From assembly GCA_002316385.1 (NCBI GenBank), contig DCDL01000008.1:17852-38599 (forward strand): 20,748 nt of DNA, given 5' to 3'. Numbering within the stretch: position 1 is the stretch's first letter; each line of letters starts with the position of its first letter. The position numbers and the translations under genes were made by a program. Below the pieces are notes generated by a model. That model was not told where the DNA came from. It worked only from the letters and a program-made list of their open reading frames with translations, and did not search any database. Source of the stretch: Clostridium sp. UBA1056 (lineage in GTDB: Bacteria; Bacillota; Clostridia; Clostridiales; Clostridiaceae). Positions 7,062-14,535 of this stretch are shown here, piece after piece.

Positions 7062-7191
7062 ATTTATTAAATAGCTATTTAATTTTGTTATTTTTATAAG
7101 AAGATGCATACTAGCTCAAAAAATTCTCTAATGTCATGGAATCTAAATCTTGTAATTCTTTTAGTATGTTAAACTTTTAATAAAATGTCCA

Positions 7192-9252
7192 TCATATAGT
7201 AATATTTCTATCCCAATGTCTATGGGCTGAAATATCGGCTATAAACTTATTTACATACTGATCTTTAGCATCGTAAGTGGTAACTCCAGGCTGATCTTTC
7301 ATCTCTGGTTTTAACAGCATAGTCATTGACTGTGAAACTAAAATTGGCTTAAAATGTCTATAGGTTTCTTCGATAAATATCTTTCCACGCATTTTGAAGT
7401 CAGGGTCAACATTGTCTGAGCCAAGAACGCAGATAGCATCAAACAATACAGGATCTGCAGATAACAAGGAGTGTTTGGGTAGTTGATTTGTGCCATCAGA
7501 ACCTTTTATTGGACTTAAGTTAGAACCTATTATTTCTGGCATAGTTTTTGCAGCGTTTAAAGCTTTCATCATAGTGTTAAATTCATCTGCATTATATCCT
7601 TCTGATAATATTACTCCAACTTTCAATGTATCTGATTTTTTAATAGTATTTTCTTGACTAAGTGCTGGTGATATTTTGTTATATTTTGAGGCTTCACCTT
7701 TTGGAATGTTAGCTCCGAGATATTGTGCCACTTGAGTCATCATGTCAATATTTACATTGCCAAACATATCAATTATTTGTTGCCTAATGTCTTTATTGTT
7801 TACCTTAGAAAGTTCAAATTTAAATGCATCAATAATATGCTTTTTCTCCACACTACTCATGCTATTGTAAAACATTGCTGCTTGAGAAAAATGATCTTCA
7901 AAACTTTTACTTCGTAAGCGGACTATATTTCCTTCTACTTTTTCTTGGTAATTAGCAAAGCCACCTTCGTCTTCACTTACAGTTTTTGGTGTGTTGTTAG
8001 ATAATGAATTATTATGGTAGCTCACATTAGTAGTATTTATTGTATGCCTTGAATGTCCATCTCTTTGATTATTATGGACGGGCGCTACAGACCTATTTAT
8101 AGGAATCTCATGGAAGTTAGGTCCACCTAGCCTTATAAGTTGAGTATCTGTATATGAGAATAACCTACCTTGTAATAGTGGATCATTTGTAAAATCGATT
8201 CCTGGAACTAAATGACCTGGATGAAAGGCCACTTGTTCAACTTCTGCAAAGAAGTTATCTACATTTTTATTTAACGTGATTTTTCCTATAATCTTTACAG
8301 GAACATCCTCTTCAGGCCAAAGTTTTGTAGGATCCAATATGTCAAAGTCTAAGCTAAATTCTTTATCTTGTGGCAATAATTGTACCCCTACTTCAAATTC
8401 AGGATAATTGCCTGTATTGATGGCTTCTTGTAAGTCTTTTCTGTTAAAATCTGCATCCTTACCAGCTATTTTTTGAGTTTCATCCCAAACTAGAGAATGA
8501 ACCCCAAGCACAGGTTTAAAATGGACTTTAAAGAAAGTAGATTTACCACTTTCATTAATAAATCTAAAGGTATGTACGCCAAAGCCTTCCATCATACGGT
8601 AACTTTTCGGAATTGCTCTATCAGACATAACCCACATAACGGTATGAGCAGATTCCTGATTATTTGCTACAAAGTCCCAAAAGGTATCATGAGCACTAGA
8701 GGCTTGGGGAACCTCCGTATCTGGCTCAGGCTTTACTGCATGAACAAAATCGGGAAATTTAATTGCATCTTGAACAAAGAAAACAGGAATGTTGTTTGCA
8801 ACTATATCATAATTGCCTTCTTGAGTATAAAACTTTATTGCAAAACCTCTTATATCTCTAACTGTATCTGCAGATCCTCTAAATCCGGCTACAGTAGAAA
8901 ATCTTACAAATACTGGTGTTTTTACAGAAGGATCTTGTAAAAATCCTGCTTTAGTATATTCTTTCATTGATTCATATAGTTGAAATTCTCCATGTGCTCC
9001 AGTGCCTCGTGCATGCACAACTCTTTCTGGAATCCGCTCATGGTCAAAATGAGTCATTTTTTCTCTGAAATGGAAATCTTCCATTAAAGTTGGGCCTCTA
9101 TACCCTGCCTTTAATGAAAATTCGTCTTGTGACATTGTAACTCCTTGATTTGTGGTAAGATTTTTTCCTTGGTTATCCATTTTAAATTCATCTAGTTGTT
9201 TCTCTTTTGCATTTTTTATCTGGTTACTTTCTTTGTTATTTTGATTTTCCAT
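7192..9252 (-). CDS. katE: Large-subunit heme catalase (HPII/KatE type)
   Basis: Breaks down hydrogen peroxide to water and oxygen, cytoplasmic, normally a tetramer. 686 residues, the long clade-2 type. After a polar N-terminal extension (1-45) comes the barrel with the catalytic His80 in RVVHARGTGAHG, distal Asn153 in DIVANN, and proximal heme-ligand Tyr367 in RLFSYTDTQLIRLGGPNF; the His-Asn and His-Tyr spacings (73 and 287) match those of E. coli HPII. The last 150 residues (from about 545, LKVGVILSEGYNADE) form the flavodoxin-like domain typical of HPII. GGAGAA precedes the ATG. A TTGACA (9309-9314, minus) lies upstream, but no good -10 is at the right distance and I see no convincing PerR box. 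Confidence 0.95.
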   Translation of the reverse strand: MENQNNKESNQIKNAKEKQLDEFKMDNQGKNLTTNQGVTMSQDEFSLKAGYRGPTLMEDFHFREKMTHFDHERIPERVVHARGTGAHGEFQLYESMKEYTKAGFLQDPSVKTPVFVRFSTVAGFRGSADTVRDIRGFAIKFYTQEGNYDIVANNIPVFFVQDAIKFPDFVHAVKPEPDTEVPQASSAHDTFWDFVANNQESAHTVMWVMSDRAIPKSYRMMEGFGVHTFRFINESGKSTFFKVHFKPVLGVHSLVWDETQKIAGKDADFNRKDLQEAINTGNYPEFEVGVQLLPQDKEFSLDFDILDPTKLWPEEDVPVKIIGKITLNKNVDNFFAEVEQVAFHPGHLVPGIDFTNDPLLQGRLFSYTDTQLIRLGGPNFHEIPINRSVAPVHNNQRDGHSRHTINTTNVSYHNNSLSNNTPKTVSEDEGGFANYQEKVEGNIVRLRSKSFEDHFSQAAMFYNSMSSVEKKHIIDAFKFELSKVNNKDIRQQIIDMFGNVNIDMMTQVAQYLGANIPKGEASKYNKISPALSQENTIKKSDTLKVGVILSEGYNADEFNTMMKALNAAKTMPEIIGSNLSPIKGSDGTNQLPKHSLLSADPVLFDAICVLGSDNVDPDFKMRGKIFIEETYRHFKPILVSQSMTMLLKPEMKDQPGVTTYDAKDQYVNKFIADISAHRHWDRNITI

Positions 9253-9600
9253 GGTATTCTCCTTTCAAACTATCAACTTTCAAGTTAAAAAGTTGTTTAT
9301 TATAATATTGTCAACTAAAAAGTATTTATACTACTAAGTGATGCTCTAAATTTCTATTTGGCTAGCAGAAGTTAAGTAAGAGTCCAAATCTTTGATTTGG
9401 CTACTCGAACTTACTCATTCGAACGCACGTGAGTCGAGCTTCCTTTATTAATAAGCAACTTCAGTGCCAAGTTTCTTTGGAAAATGCTTCAGGGGATGTA
9501 CTGGTTTTTAAGTGGATTAGTTTTAGATTTGATTTCAGGGGAAAATTACAATATATATATAATGAATTGAAAGGTTATAGTTATCTAAATAAGTAATTTA
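9253..9600. other. Gap with a hairpin repeat, upstream of catalase
   Basis: Holds the catalase leader with an imperfect palindrome (CAACTTTTTAACTTGAAAGTTG on the complement, about 9273-9294). The second copy of the hairpin repeat family follows at 9384-9400. The rest is AT-rich with no gene seen. Confidence 0.4.
9384..9400. repeat. Second copy of the AAATC-TTT-GATTT hairpin repeat
   Basis: CCAAATC-TTT-GATTTGG forms a 7-bp hairpin; the first copy (3674-3690) reads CTAAATC-TTT-GATTTAG. Downstream both continue with an xTCGAxCTTA segment. The one differing base pair is compensated (T:A against C:G), which suggests the fold is what is kept. Confidence 0.5.
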
Positions 9601-9628
9601 TTGTAGAATGGCCACAAAATGTTATAAT
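9601..9628 (+). promoter_or_regulatory. Promoter of the methyltransferase/radical SAM operon
   Basis: TTGTAG (9601-9606), a 16-nt spacer, then a perfect TATAAT (9623-9628). It leaves a leader of about 135 nt before the first methyltransferase start. Confidence 0.6.
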
Positions 9629-9696
9629 TATCTTATCAACAGTTTGTATTTAAATGATGAAACAGAAATAGAGTGAGTAATCTATAAAGCAAGTGT

Positions 9697-9762
9697 ATGA
9701 AAATAAATGTTTCTAATAGGACCTATACTGGACAAAAAGGATTTTTCAATGCTGAAGGGTAG
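9697..9762 (+). CDS. Possible 21-residue leader or precursor peptide
   Basis: A short frame in the operon leader encodes MKINVSNRTYTGQKGFFNAEG. It ends seven bases before the chosen methyltransferase start. The ribosome site is weak (AAAGCAAG). It has no cysteine but several aromatic and glycine residues. It could be a translational leader, a small substrate peptide for the downstream radical SAM protein, or chance. Low confidence. Confidence 0.2.
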   Translation: MKINVSNRTYTGQKGFFNAEG

Positions 9763-9769
9763 GGTGTTT

Positions 9770-10348
9770 ATGAAAGAGATAAAGGATTTTGATAAGGTTT
9801 ATAAATATTATGATAAATTTATGGCTATTTTTAAGTTGTATAAGTTTGAAGATATAGAAAGTGCTGCCAATATAGATGGACATGAAGTGGTTGTAGATAT
9901 AGGTGGAGGAACTGGTTGTTTAGCACAGCATATATGCAATAGCTGTAAGACTGTATATGTGCTTGATGAAAGCGAGAAGATGCTTTCAAAGGTAAAGCAG
10001 ACAAAAAATGTGATAGTTATAAGGGGTAATGCTCTCAACACTCCCTTTGAGAGTAATTCTATTGATATAGTAATATTGAGTGATGTTTTTCATCATATCA
10101 AAGAACAAAAAGAGCTTATTGTTGAGATAAGTAGGATACTAAAGGTTAATGGGAAGGTAGTTATTATGGATTTTCATAGAAAGCATATAAGAACCAGGTT
10201 ACTAAGAGTATTTGAATTTATTCTCTTTGGAAGATTATTTTTTAGAACTAAAGATGAAGTTAAGGTTTTATTAGAAAAACATTTTCATATAAATAAGTTT
10301 TATGATAAGGGCTATTATTTTATATTTGTAGGAGAGAAAATATGTTAA
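9770..10348 (+). CDS. Class I SAM-dependent methyltransferase (first of operon)
   Basis: Predicted UbiE/Methyltransf_11-type enzyme, 192 residues from the chosen start. Motif I is VVDIGGGTG (Asp43-Gly49). The acidic end of beta 2 is VYVLDESEKM, motif II is DIVILSDVFHHI and motif III is LKVNGKVVIMDFHR. The C-terminal third is basic with a hydrophobic patch, FEFILFGRLFF, which may contact a membrane or hydrophobic substrate. The frame is open from 9707, but that ATG lacks a ribosome site; GAAGGGTAGGG precedes the ATG at 9770, and MKEIKDFDKVYKYYD is a normal family start. The end overlaps the next gene by seven bases. Substrate unknown; the operon context implies modification of the radical SAM product. 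Confidence 0.85.
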   Translation: MKEIKDFDKVYKYYDKFMAIFKLYKFEDIESAANIDGHEVVVDIGGGTGCLAQHICNSCKTVYVLDESEKMLSKVKQTKNVIVIRGNALNTPFESNSIDIVILSDVFHHIKEQKELIVEISRILKVNGKVVIMDFHRKHIRTRLLRVFEFILFGRLFFRTKDEVKVLLEKHFHINKFYDKGYYFIFVGEKIC

Positions 10349-11205
10349 ATAAAATATTATTTTACTTGAAGGTTGGGTACAAGCTTTTAAAAAAAGAAGT
10401 CGTAAACAAAGAAGATTATAGAGTGGAATATGATAAAGTTTCTTACACCTATGATTATTGGCTTAAAGAAATGGGAAGATATTCGGATAATATTATTCAT
10501 TCAAAGCACATAGATACGGATAAAGAATTGAAAATACTAGATTTTGCTTGTGGAACAGGATATATAACAAAAAGTTTATTAGATAAATCCGAAAAATATA
10601 AAATTACATCTGTAGACCAATCAAGTAAAATGATTGAGAAGTTGAAGGACATCAATGATCATAGAGTAACAATCGTTAACAGTGATGGCATTGAATTTTT
10701 AAAAGATTCTAATGAAAAATTCGATGTCATATTTTTTGGCTGGGCGCTTTCTTATTTTAATCATCATGAGTTATTAAGTCTCTTTAATAATGCTTTAAAA
10801 CCACAAGGTATGTTAGCAATAATTACAAATGTTGATGGAACTTTAGATAAAATAGAAGAAATTTTTTTAGAGGTGATGAGGGAGAAGCAAAAGGAAGTAA
10901 TTAAACCTATGGATATAAAATTAAATTTGCCTAAAGGAAAAAAAGGCCTAGTTAAATGGTGTAATCAATACGGGTTTAAAGCTTTAGAAGTAAATGAAGG
11001 TGAAGTCTTTTTTAGATTTAAGGAGCCAGAGGAACTTATGCAGTGGTTAAATATAACTGGTGCGGCAGCTGGAACTAGAAAAATTTTCAAGAATTACAAT
11101 GAAGTTAAACCTCTTATAATTGAAAAAATAAAAAAAGAGAAATATAAAAATGGAGTTTATGAAATAAACCATAAATTTGCATACGGTGTTTTTAGAAAGG
11201 AATAG
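10342..11205 (+). CDS. Class I SAM-dependent methyltransferase (second of operon)
   Basis: 287 residues. A helical N-terminal 60 residues precede motif I, ILDFACGTG (Asp67-Gly73), with TSVDQSSKM at beta 2 and DVIFFGWALSYF at motif II. It is longer than its neighbour and not a recent duplicate: the two share only family motifs. The insert around residues 165-245 (KQKEVIKPMDIKLNLPKGKKG... GAAAGTRKIF) may form the substrate cap. The ATG overlaps the preceding gene, with GGAGAG inside it, so the two are translationally coupled. The radical SAM gene starts six bases after the stop. Two unlike methyltransferases with one radical SAM protein suggest a molecule methylated at two places (inference). 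Confidence 0.85.
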   Translation: MLNKILFYLKVGYKLLKKEVVNKEDYRVEYDKVSYTYDYWLKEMGRYSDNIIHSKHIDTDKELKILDFACGTGYITKSLLDKSEKYKITSVDQSSKMIEKLKDINDHRVTIVNSDGIEFLKDSNEKFDVIFFGWALSYFNHHELLSLFNNALKPQGMLAIITNVDGTLDKIEEIFLEVMREKQKEVIKPMDIKLNLPKGKKGLVKWCNQYGFKALEVNEGEVFFRFKEPEELMQWLNITGAAAGTRKIFKNYNEVKPLIIEKIKKEKYKNGVYEINHKFAYGVFRKE

Positions 11206-11211
11206 GAATGA

Positions 11212-12486
11212 ATGAGTATAAATAATTTAAAAATCATGACAAAAATGGCTATTGATAAAAATGTTATAAAGAGTATATTTGAGATTTACAACATTTTAAA
11301 GGAAGATAAGCAGTTTAATCTATTAAAATATGTAAAAATGATGAGAAGTTTTATAAAGGGTGAAAAGATAGTGAATCATGGGGATAAGTATATACTAAGT
11401 ACCTTTTTACCGCCTTTTCCATCTAAGTCATTTATACAAAACATCCTAGCAGTAGATGAGCCCAACAATATATTTACAAAGCAAATATATGCAAAAAGGA
11501 CTGCACCTATTTCCATGTACTTATGTATAACAAATAAATGCCCTAATAATTGTCTTTATTGTAGTGCAAAAAATAGAAAAGTAGAAGAAGAATTATCAAA
11601 AGAAGAATGGATTAATGTTATAAAGGAACTTCAAGACATGAGGACTCCGATTATTGGAATAACTGGAGGAGAACCTATGTTACGTGAGGATATATTTGAT
11701 ATTATAAGAAATATAGATAACAGAAGTACAGCAATTCTATTTACCAGTGGTTTTAATTTAAGCTATGAGAAAGCAAAAAAGTTAAAAGATAGCGGGTTAT
11801 TTGGCATTGGCATAAGTTTAGATTCTTATGATAAAAATATACACAATGAAAACAGAAATAATGAAAGTGCTTTTGATTATGCTCTTGAAGCACTTAGAAA
11901 TGCAAATAGAGCAGGATTATATACAATGGCGCAAACCGTTATATTAAAGGAAAATCTAGATGAGGAAAAATTGCTTAAGTTATTTAAATTAGCTAAAGAT
12001 AATGGAGCCCATGAAGTGAAGATACTTGAACCTATACCAAGTGGGAATCTTTTAGAGGAAAAACCATTAAAAAATGTATTTTATAGTGATAGTGATAGGG
12101 AAAAGCTTATAAAAATACAGCATAAGGCAAACAAAAGAAGTAATTTACCTAAGATAAGCACCTTTGCTTATACGGAAAGTGAATCTAAATTTGGTTGTGG
12201 CGCAGGAAATCAACATTCTTATATAAGTGCTTCAGGAGAACTATATCCTTGTGATTTTATGTCTATGAGCTTTGGAAATGTAAAAGAAGAATCTATAAAA
12301 AATCTTTGGATTGAAATGAAAAATTATATCGGCAAGCCTAAAATAGGATGCTTTGCTCAAAAAGTGAATAGGGAAGTATTTAAGCAATCAGAAGGTATAC
12401 TTCCACTTAATAAAGAGAAGGCAATAAGTATTTGCAATGAAAATAAAAGTGATAGATATCCAAAATATTATAGGGATTTGCAATAG
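11212..12486 (+). CDS. Radical SAM protein with SPASM-like C-terminus
   Basis: 424 residues. The radical SAM [4Fe-4S] motif is CPNNCLYC (Cys110, Cys114, Cys117), with the SAM-binding GGEP in GITGGEPMLRED. The C-terminal region has Cys329 (FGCGAG), Cys347 (LYPCDFMS) and Cys380 (IGCFAQ) in a SPASM/twitch-like order, so an auxiliary cluster is likely; Cys408 could be a further ligand. The first 100 residues are a separate N-terminal part with LSTFLPPFPSKSF just before the core. It follows two methyltransferase genes with six bases between and shares their promoter. Families with this tail modify peptides or small metabolites. No partner known to me matches this exact trio, so the reaction is unknown. 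Confidence 0.85.
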   Translation: MSINNLKIMTKMAIDKNVIKSIFEIYNILKEDKQFNLLKYVKMMRSFIKGEKIVNHGDKYILSTFLPPFPSKSFIQNILAVDEPNNIFTKQIYAKRTAPISMYLCITNKCPNNCLYCSAKNRKVEEELSKEEWINVIKELQDMRTPIIGITGGEPMLREDIFDIIRNIDNRSTAILFTSGFNLSYEKAKKLKDSGLFGIGISLDSYDKNIHNENRNNESAFDYALEALRNANRAGLYTMAQTVILKENLDEEKLLKLFKLAKDNGAHEVKILEPIPSGNLLEEKPLKNVFYSDSDREKLIKIQHKANKRSNLPKISTFAYTESESKFGCGAGNQHSYISASGELYPCDFMSMSFGNVKEESIKNLWIEMKNYIGKPKIGCFAQKVNREVFKQSEGILPLNKEKAISICNENKSDRYPKYYRDLQ

Positions 12487-12780
12487 TGGCGGAGAAACTT
12501 ATCGTAAGTAACGTAGACTTTCTTTTAAACCGTTGATATTATAATAAAATTAAATATATATGAATTCCTTCGTTCAATGTGTATGAAAAAGATGAATTAA
12601 CCAGGTGTGTTTTATAACTGCCTTAGAGCCTATGTTTAATAATTTTTAGTATAATTTGTTAGCAAACTGATTTTATACTATTAAAGTTAAATATAGGCTT
12701 TTATCATATATATAAGCAAATTAATAAAATTAAAAAATAAATTAATATTATATTTAATAAAAATAATATTAAATATAATA
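12487..12780. other. Gap after the radical SAM gene
   Basis: A 16-codon GTG frame (12486-12536, reading VAEKLIVSNVDFLLNR) overlaps the radical SAM stop and may be the start of a lost gene. The region 12627-12699 is a long imperfect inverted repeat (AGCCTAT at one end, ATAGGCT at the other, about 27 paired positions) followed by TTTATC, probably the operon terminator. Confidence 0.4.
12627..12704 (+). terminator. Long hairpin, likely operon terminator
   Basis: The left part 12627-12655 pairs imperfectly with 12671-12699; both include TAGTATA/TATACTA and the outer AGCCTAT/ATAGGCT. It is followed by a short T-run. It sits 140 bases after the radical SAM stop. Confidence 0.45.
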
Positions 12781-12782
12781 TT
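12744..12782. promoter_or_regulatory. 15-bp palindrome at the -35 of the DUF2089 promoter
   Basis: AATATTATATTTAAT (12744-12758) and its exact complement (12768-12782) flank a 9-nt loop. The right arm covers the first two bases of the -35. It may be an operator; it also lies in very AT-rich sequence, which makes such dyads easier. Confidence 0.45.
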
Positions 12783-12808
12783 GACTTTAATAAAATTAAT
12801 GTTATACT
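12781..12808 (+). promoter_or_regulatory. Promoter of the DUF2089 operon
   Basis: TTGACT (12781-12786), a 16-nt spacer, TATACT (12803-12808). A second dyad, AATGTTA (12798-12804) and TAACATT (12809-12815), is centred on the -10, as expected for a repressor site. Confidence 0.7.
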
Positions 12809-12836
12809 TAACATTGTTAAAGAGAGGAGGTTTAAA

Positions 12837-13145
12837 ATGGATATTGATAAAATTCCTAAATGGGTATTTGCTTTAGAAAAGGAAGATTTGGGGTTTTTAA
12901 AAAATTTTGCATTAAAATCAGGTTCTTTAAAGGAGATTGCAAAATTATATGATGTCTCGTACCCAACTGTAAGATTAAGATTAGATAAACTTATTCAAAA
13001 GATAGAATTAAATGATAAAAGTGAGGAGGAACCATTTCAAACATTTATTAAGGGATTAGCAGTAGAATCAAAGATTGATATTGAAACTGCTAAGTTAATT
13101 ATAGATAAATATAATGAGGAATCGAAGGAGAATAAAAATGAATGA
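12837..13145 (+). CDS. DUF2089 family helix-turn-helix protein
   Basis: Small protein of 102 residues. The start PKWVFALEKEDLGFLKNFALKSGSLKEIAKLYDVSYPTVRLRLDKLI is the DUF2089 signature. Residues about 29-53 form a helix-turn-helix (SLKEIAKLYDVSYPTVRLRLDKL). The typical zinc-ribbon N-terminus of longer family members is absent. The C-terminal half is helical and acidic. GAGAGGAGG precedes the ATG. The stop overlaps the next gene by eight bases. The protein probably binds the stacked palindromes over its own promoter and controls the membrane protein it is coupled to; this is inference from layout. Confidence 0.85.
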   Translation: MDIDKIPKWVFALEKEDLGFLKNFALKSGSLKEIAKLYDVSYPTVRLRLDKLIQKIELNDKSEEEPFQTFIKGLAVESKIDIETAKLIIDKYNEESKENKNE

Positions 13146-13431
13146 TTTAATGGAGCTTATTATAGCATTTGGAGCTGGTACAGTGATGTTAATTACACAA
13201 CAGTTATTAAGTAAACGTGAAAATTGGATATTAGGAGGTATTTTGCCAATAGTATCATTACTATTTGCAATAGGAGTATTTAATTTGGGAAAAATAGAAT
13301 TTAGTATAAGGAATTTAATCCCTTTTATTATACTTATAGTTATACAACTTTCTATATGGGAAGAAGGAAGAAAAAAGATTAAAGAAAAGAAAGAGTTAGA
13401 ATTAAATAAAATGAAGAGTAGAGATTTATAA
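13138..13431 (+). CDS. Small membrane protein encoded with DUF2089 regulator
   Basis: 97 residues from the ATG at 13138, which follows GAAGGAG; the upstream in-frame ATG at 13114 has no site of its own. Three hydrophobic segments are seen (about residues 4-22, 31-50 and 57-73), then a highly charged tail, WEEGRKKIKEKKELELNKMKSRDL. The arrangement, regulator plus small membrane protein in overlapping frames, is often seen for DUF2089 genes. I do not recognise a function. The charged tail could interact with the regulator or with lipid head groups (speculation). No clear terminator follows. Confidence 0.75.
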   Translation: MNDLMELIIAFGAGTVMLITQQLLSKRENWILGGILPIVSLLFAIGVFNLGKIEFSIRNLIPFIILIVIQLSIWEEGRKKIKEKKELELNKMKSRDL

Positions 13432-13614
13432 TAGTTTGTTATAATTTTTAATTGAATTTGATCCTATAACTATGTGAATAGTGAGTTTTCTTAAGAGGAA
13501 AGCATATACAGAAGAATAAAATGGGAAAACCTTACTTGTAATTGATATGGACAACCATATCATAAGGATGTAATGGCTATTGGAAAGAGTATAATTAGAG
13601 TTAGTATTTACATA
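13432..13614. other. Gap before the cupin gene
   Basis: No intact gene. At 13520-13573 a frame reads NGKTLLVIDMDNHIIRM then stop, reminiscent of the N-terminus of isochorismatase-type hydrolases (KTLLVIDMQN), but it has no start codon and no continuation. It could be a scrap of such a gene or chance. Confidence 0.25.
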
Positions 13615-13643
13615 TTGACATATAAATACATATTTAGTAAAAT
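13615..13643 (+). promoter_or_regulatory. Promoter of the cupin gene
   Basis: Perfect TTGACA (13615-13620), a 17-nt spacer, TAAAAT (13638-13643). Confidence 0.7.
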
Positions 13644-13699
13644 AAATTAGAACATATGTTTCAAGAGATACACAATAGTTAAAGGAGATAGTTTTAGAT

Positions 13700-14158
13700 A
13701 TGATTAATATATTAAATATTAACAACCTTCCTAATGAATACGTAATAGACTTCCTAGGTAAAGCTAATACTTCTTATTTGGGTAAAGCAACTGGCAGCGA
13801 GAAGATTTATATAAATATTGATAGAATATTACCAGGTTCTAAAAGTTCTAAATATCACAGTCATACAAAACAAGAAGAATTTTTCCTGATTCTTAGTGGA
13901 TATGGAACTTTGAGGATTGATGGCAAAGAATATTTAATAAAAAAGGGAGACTTTATTGCCAAGCCCGCAGGAAAGGGCATAGCTCATGAATTTATAAATA
14001 CAGGAGATGAAACCTTAGAAATTCTTGATATTGGTACTAAAGAACAAGGAGACATAGTATATTATCCAGATGAAGATGTATATTATTTAAAAGATAATGA
14101 ACTTGTCTTTAGTGGAAATAGCAATTTAAGTGGATGGGATTCTGAGCCTAATAAATAA
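13700..14158 (+). CDS. Cupin domain protein
   Basis: Single-domain cupin of 152 residues, cytoplasmic. Cupin motif 1 is KYHSHTKQEEFFLILSG, with likely metal ligands His53, His55 and Glu59 or Glu60. Motif 2 is PAGKGIAHEFIN with His96. Such small cupins bind a divalent metal and act as isomerases, dioxygenases or sugar/effector-binding proteins, and the sequence does not say which. An acidic tail (DEDVYYLKDNELVFSGNSNLSGWDSEPNK) follows the barrel. AAAGGAGA lies 11 bases before the ATG. The gene is monocistronic, with a consensus promoter and a strong terminator. Confidence 0.88.
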   Translation: MINILNINNLPNEYVIDFLGKANTSYLGKATGSEKIYINIDRILPGSKSSKYHSHTKQEEFFLILSGYGTLRIDGKEYLIKKGDFIAKPAGKGIAHEFINTGDETLEILDIGTKEQGDIVYYPDEDVYYLKDNELVFSGNSNLSGWDSEPNK

Positions 14159-14220
14159 CTTAGAAATTTACTTATCATAAATAGTGTCAGACATATGAGT
14201 TATTATAGTTAATACAAAAG

Positions 14221-14259
14221 CAGCCTTAACCATTGAAATTAGTTAGGGCTGTTTTTTTA
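14221..14259 (+). terminator. Terminator of the cupin gene
   Basis: CAGCCTTAAC (14221-14230) pairs with GTTAGGGCTG (14242-14251) with one wobble; seven Ts follow. It lies 62 bases after the cupin stop. Confidence 0.85.
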
Positions 14260-14535
14260 TGTACAAATACCTTATCATAAGTAAAACAAATCAGTCTCAA
14301 ATCCACTAATTAAAAATTTTTAATCTGTTTTAGTTTATTAACATAAAACTTATATAAAATATAAGAGAGGGATAGCTCTTAAGGAATAAGAAATAGATTG
14401 AAATATTAATAAATAATTAAAGATAGTAAAACATAATAATTTGGGTATATCATGTCAAGAGTATTGTATTTATATAATATTAAGTATCTGACTATTGAAA
14501 ATGATAAATGATGAAAAAATAAGAGGTTCGAAAGT
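14260..14535. other. Leader of the barrel-AraC regulator gene
   Basis: AT-rich region with several TATAAT-like hexamers (for example in 14460-14490) but no -35/-10 pair I can call with confidence. AGAGG lies nine bases before the next start. No gene seen. Confidence 0.35.

Noticed and set aside
8497..8940. 147-residue plus-strand frame inside the catalase gene
   Set aside because: Low-complexity translation of the reverse strand of a well-conserved gene; no ribosome site or family motif.
9273..9310. PerR box upstream of catalase
   Set aside because: AT-rich dyads are present, but none fits TTATAATNATTATAA well in both halves.
13520..13573. Possible isochorismatase-type N-terminus (KTLLVIDMDN)
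   Set aside because: Only 17 codons, with no start codon and no continuation in any frame; kept as a note in the gap entry.
13426..13725. 99-residue minus-strand frame before the cupin gene
   Set aside because: Covers the cupin promoter and start, has no ribosome site and reads as low-complexity AT-rich translation.
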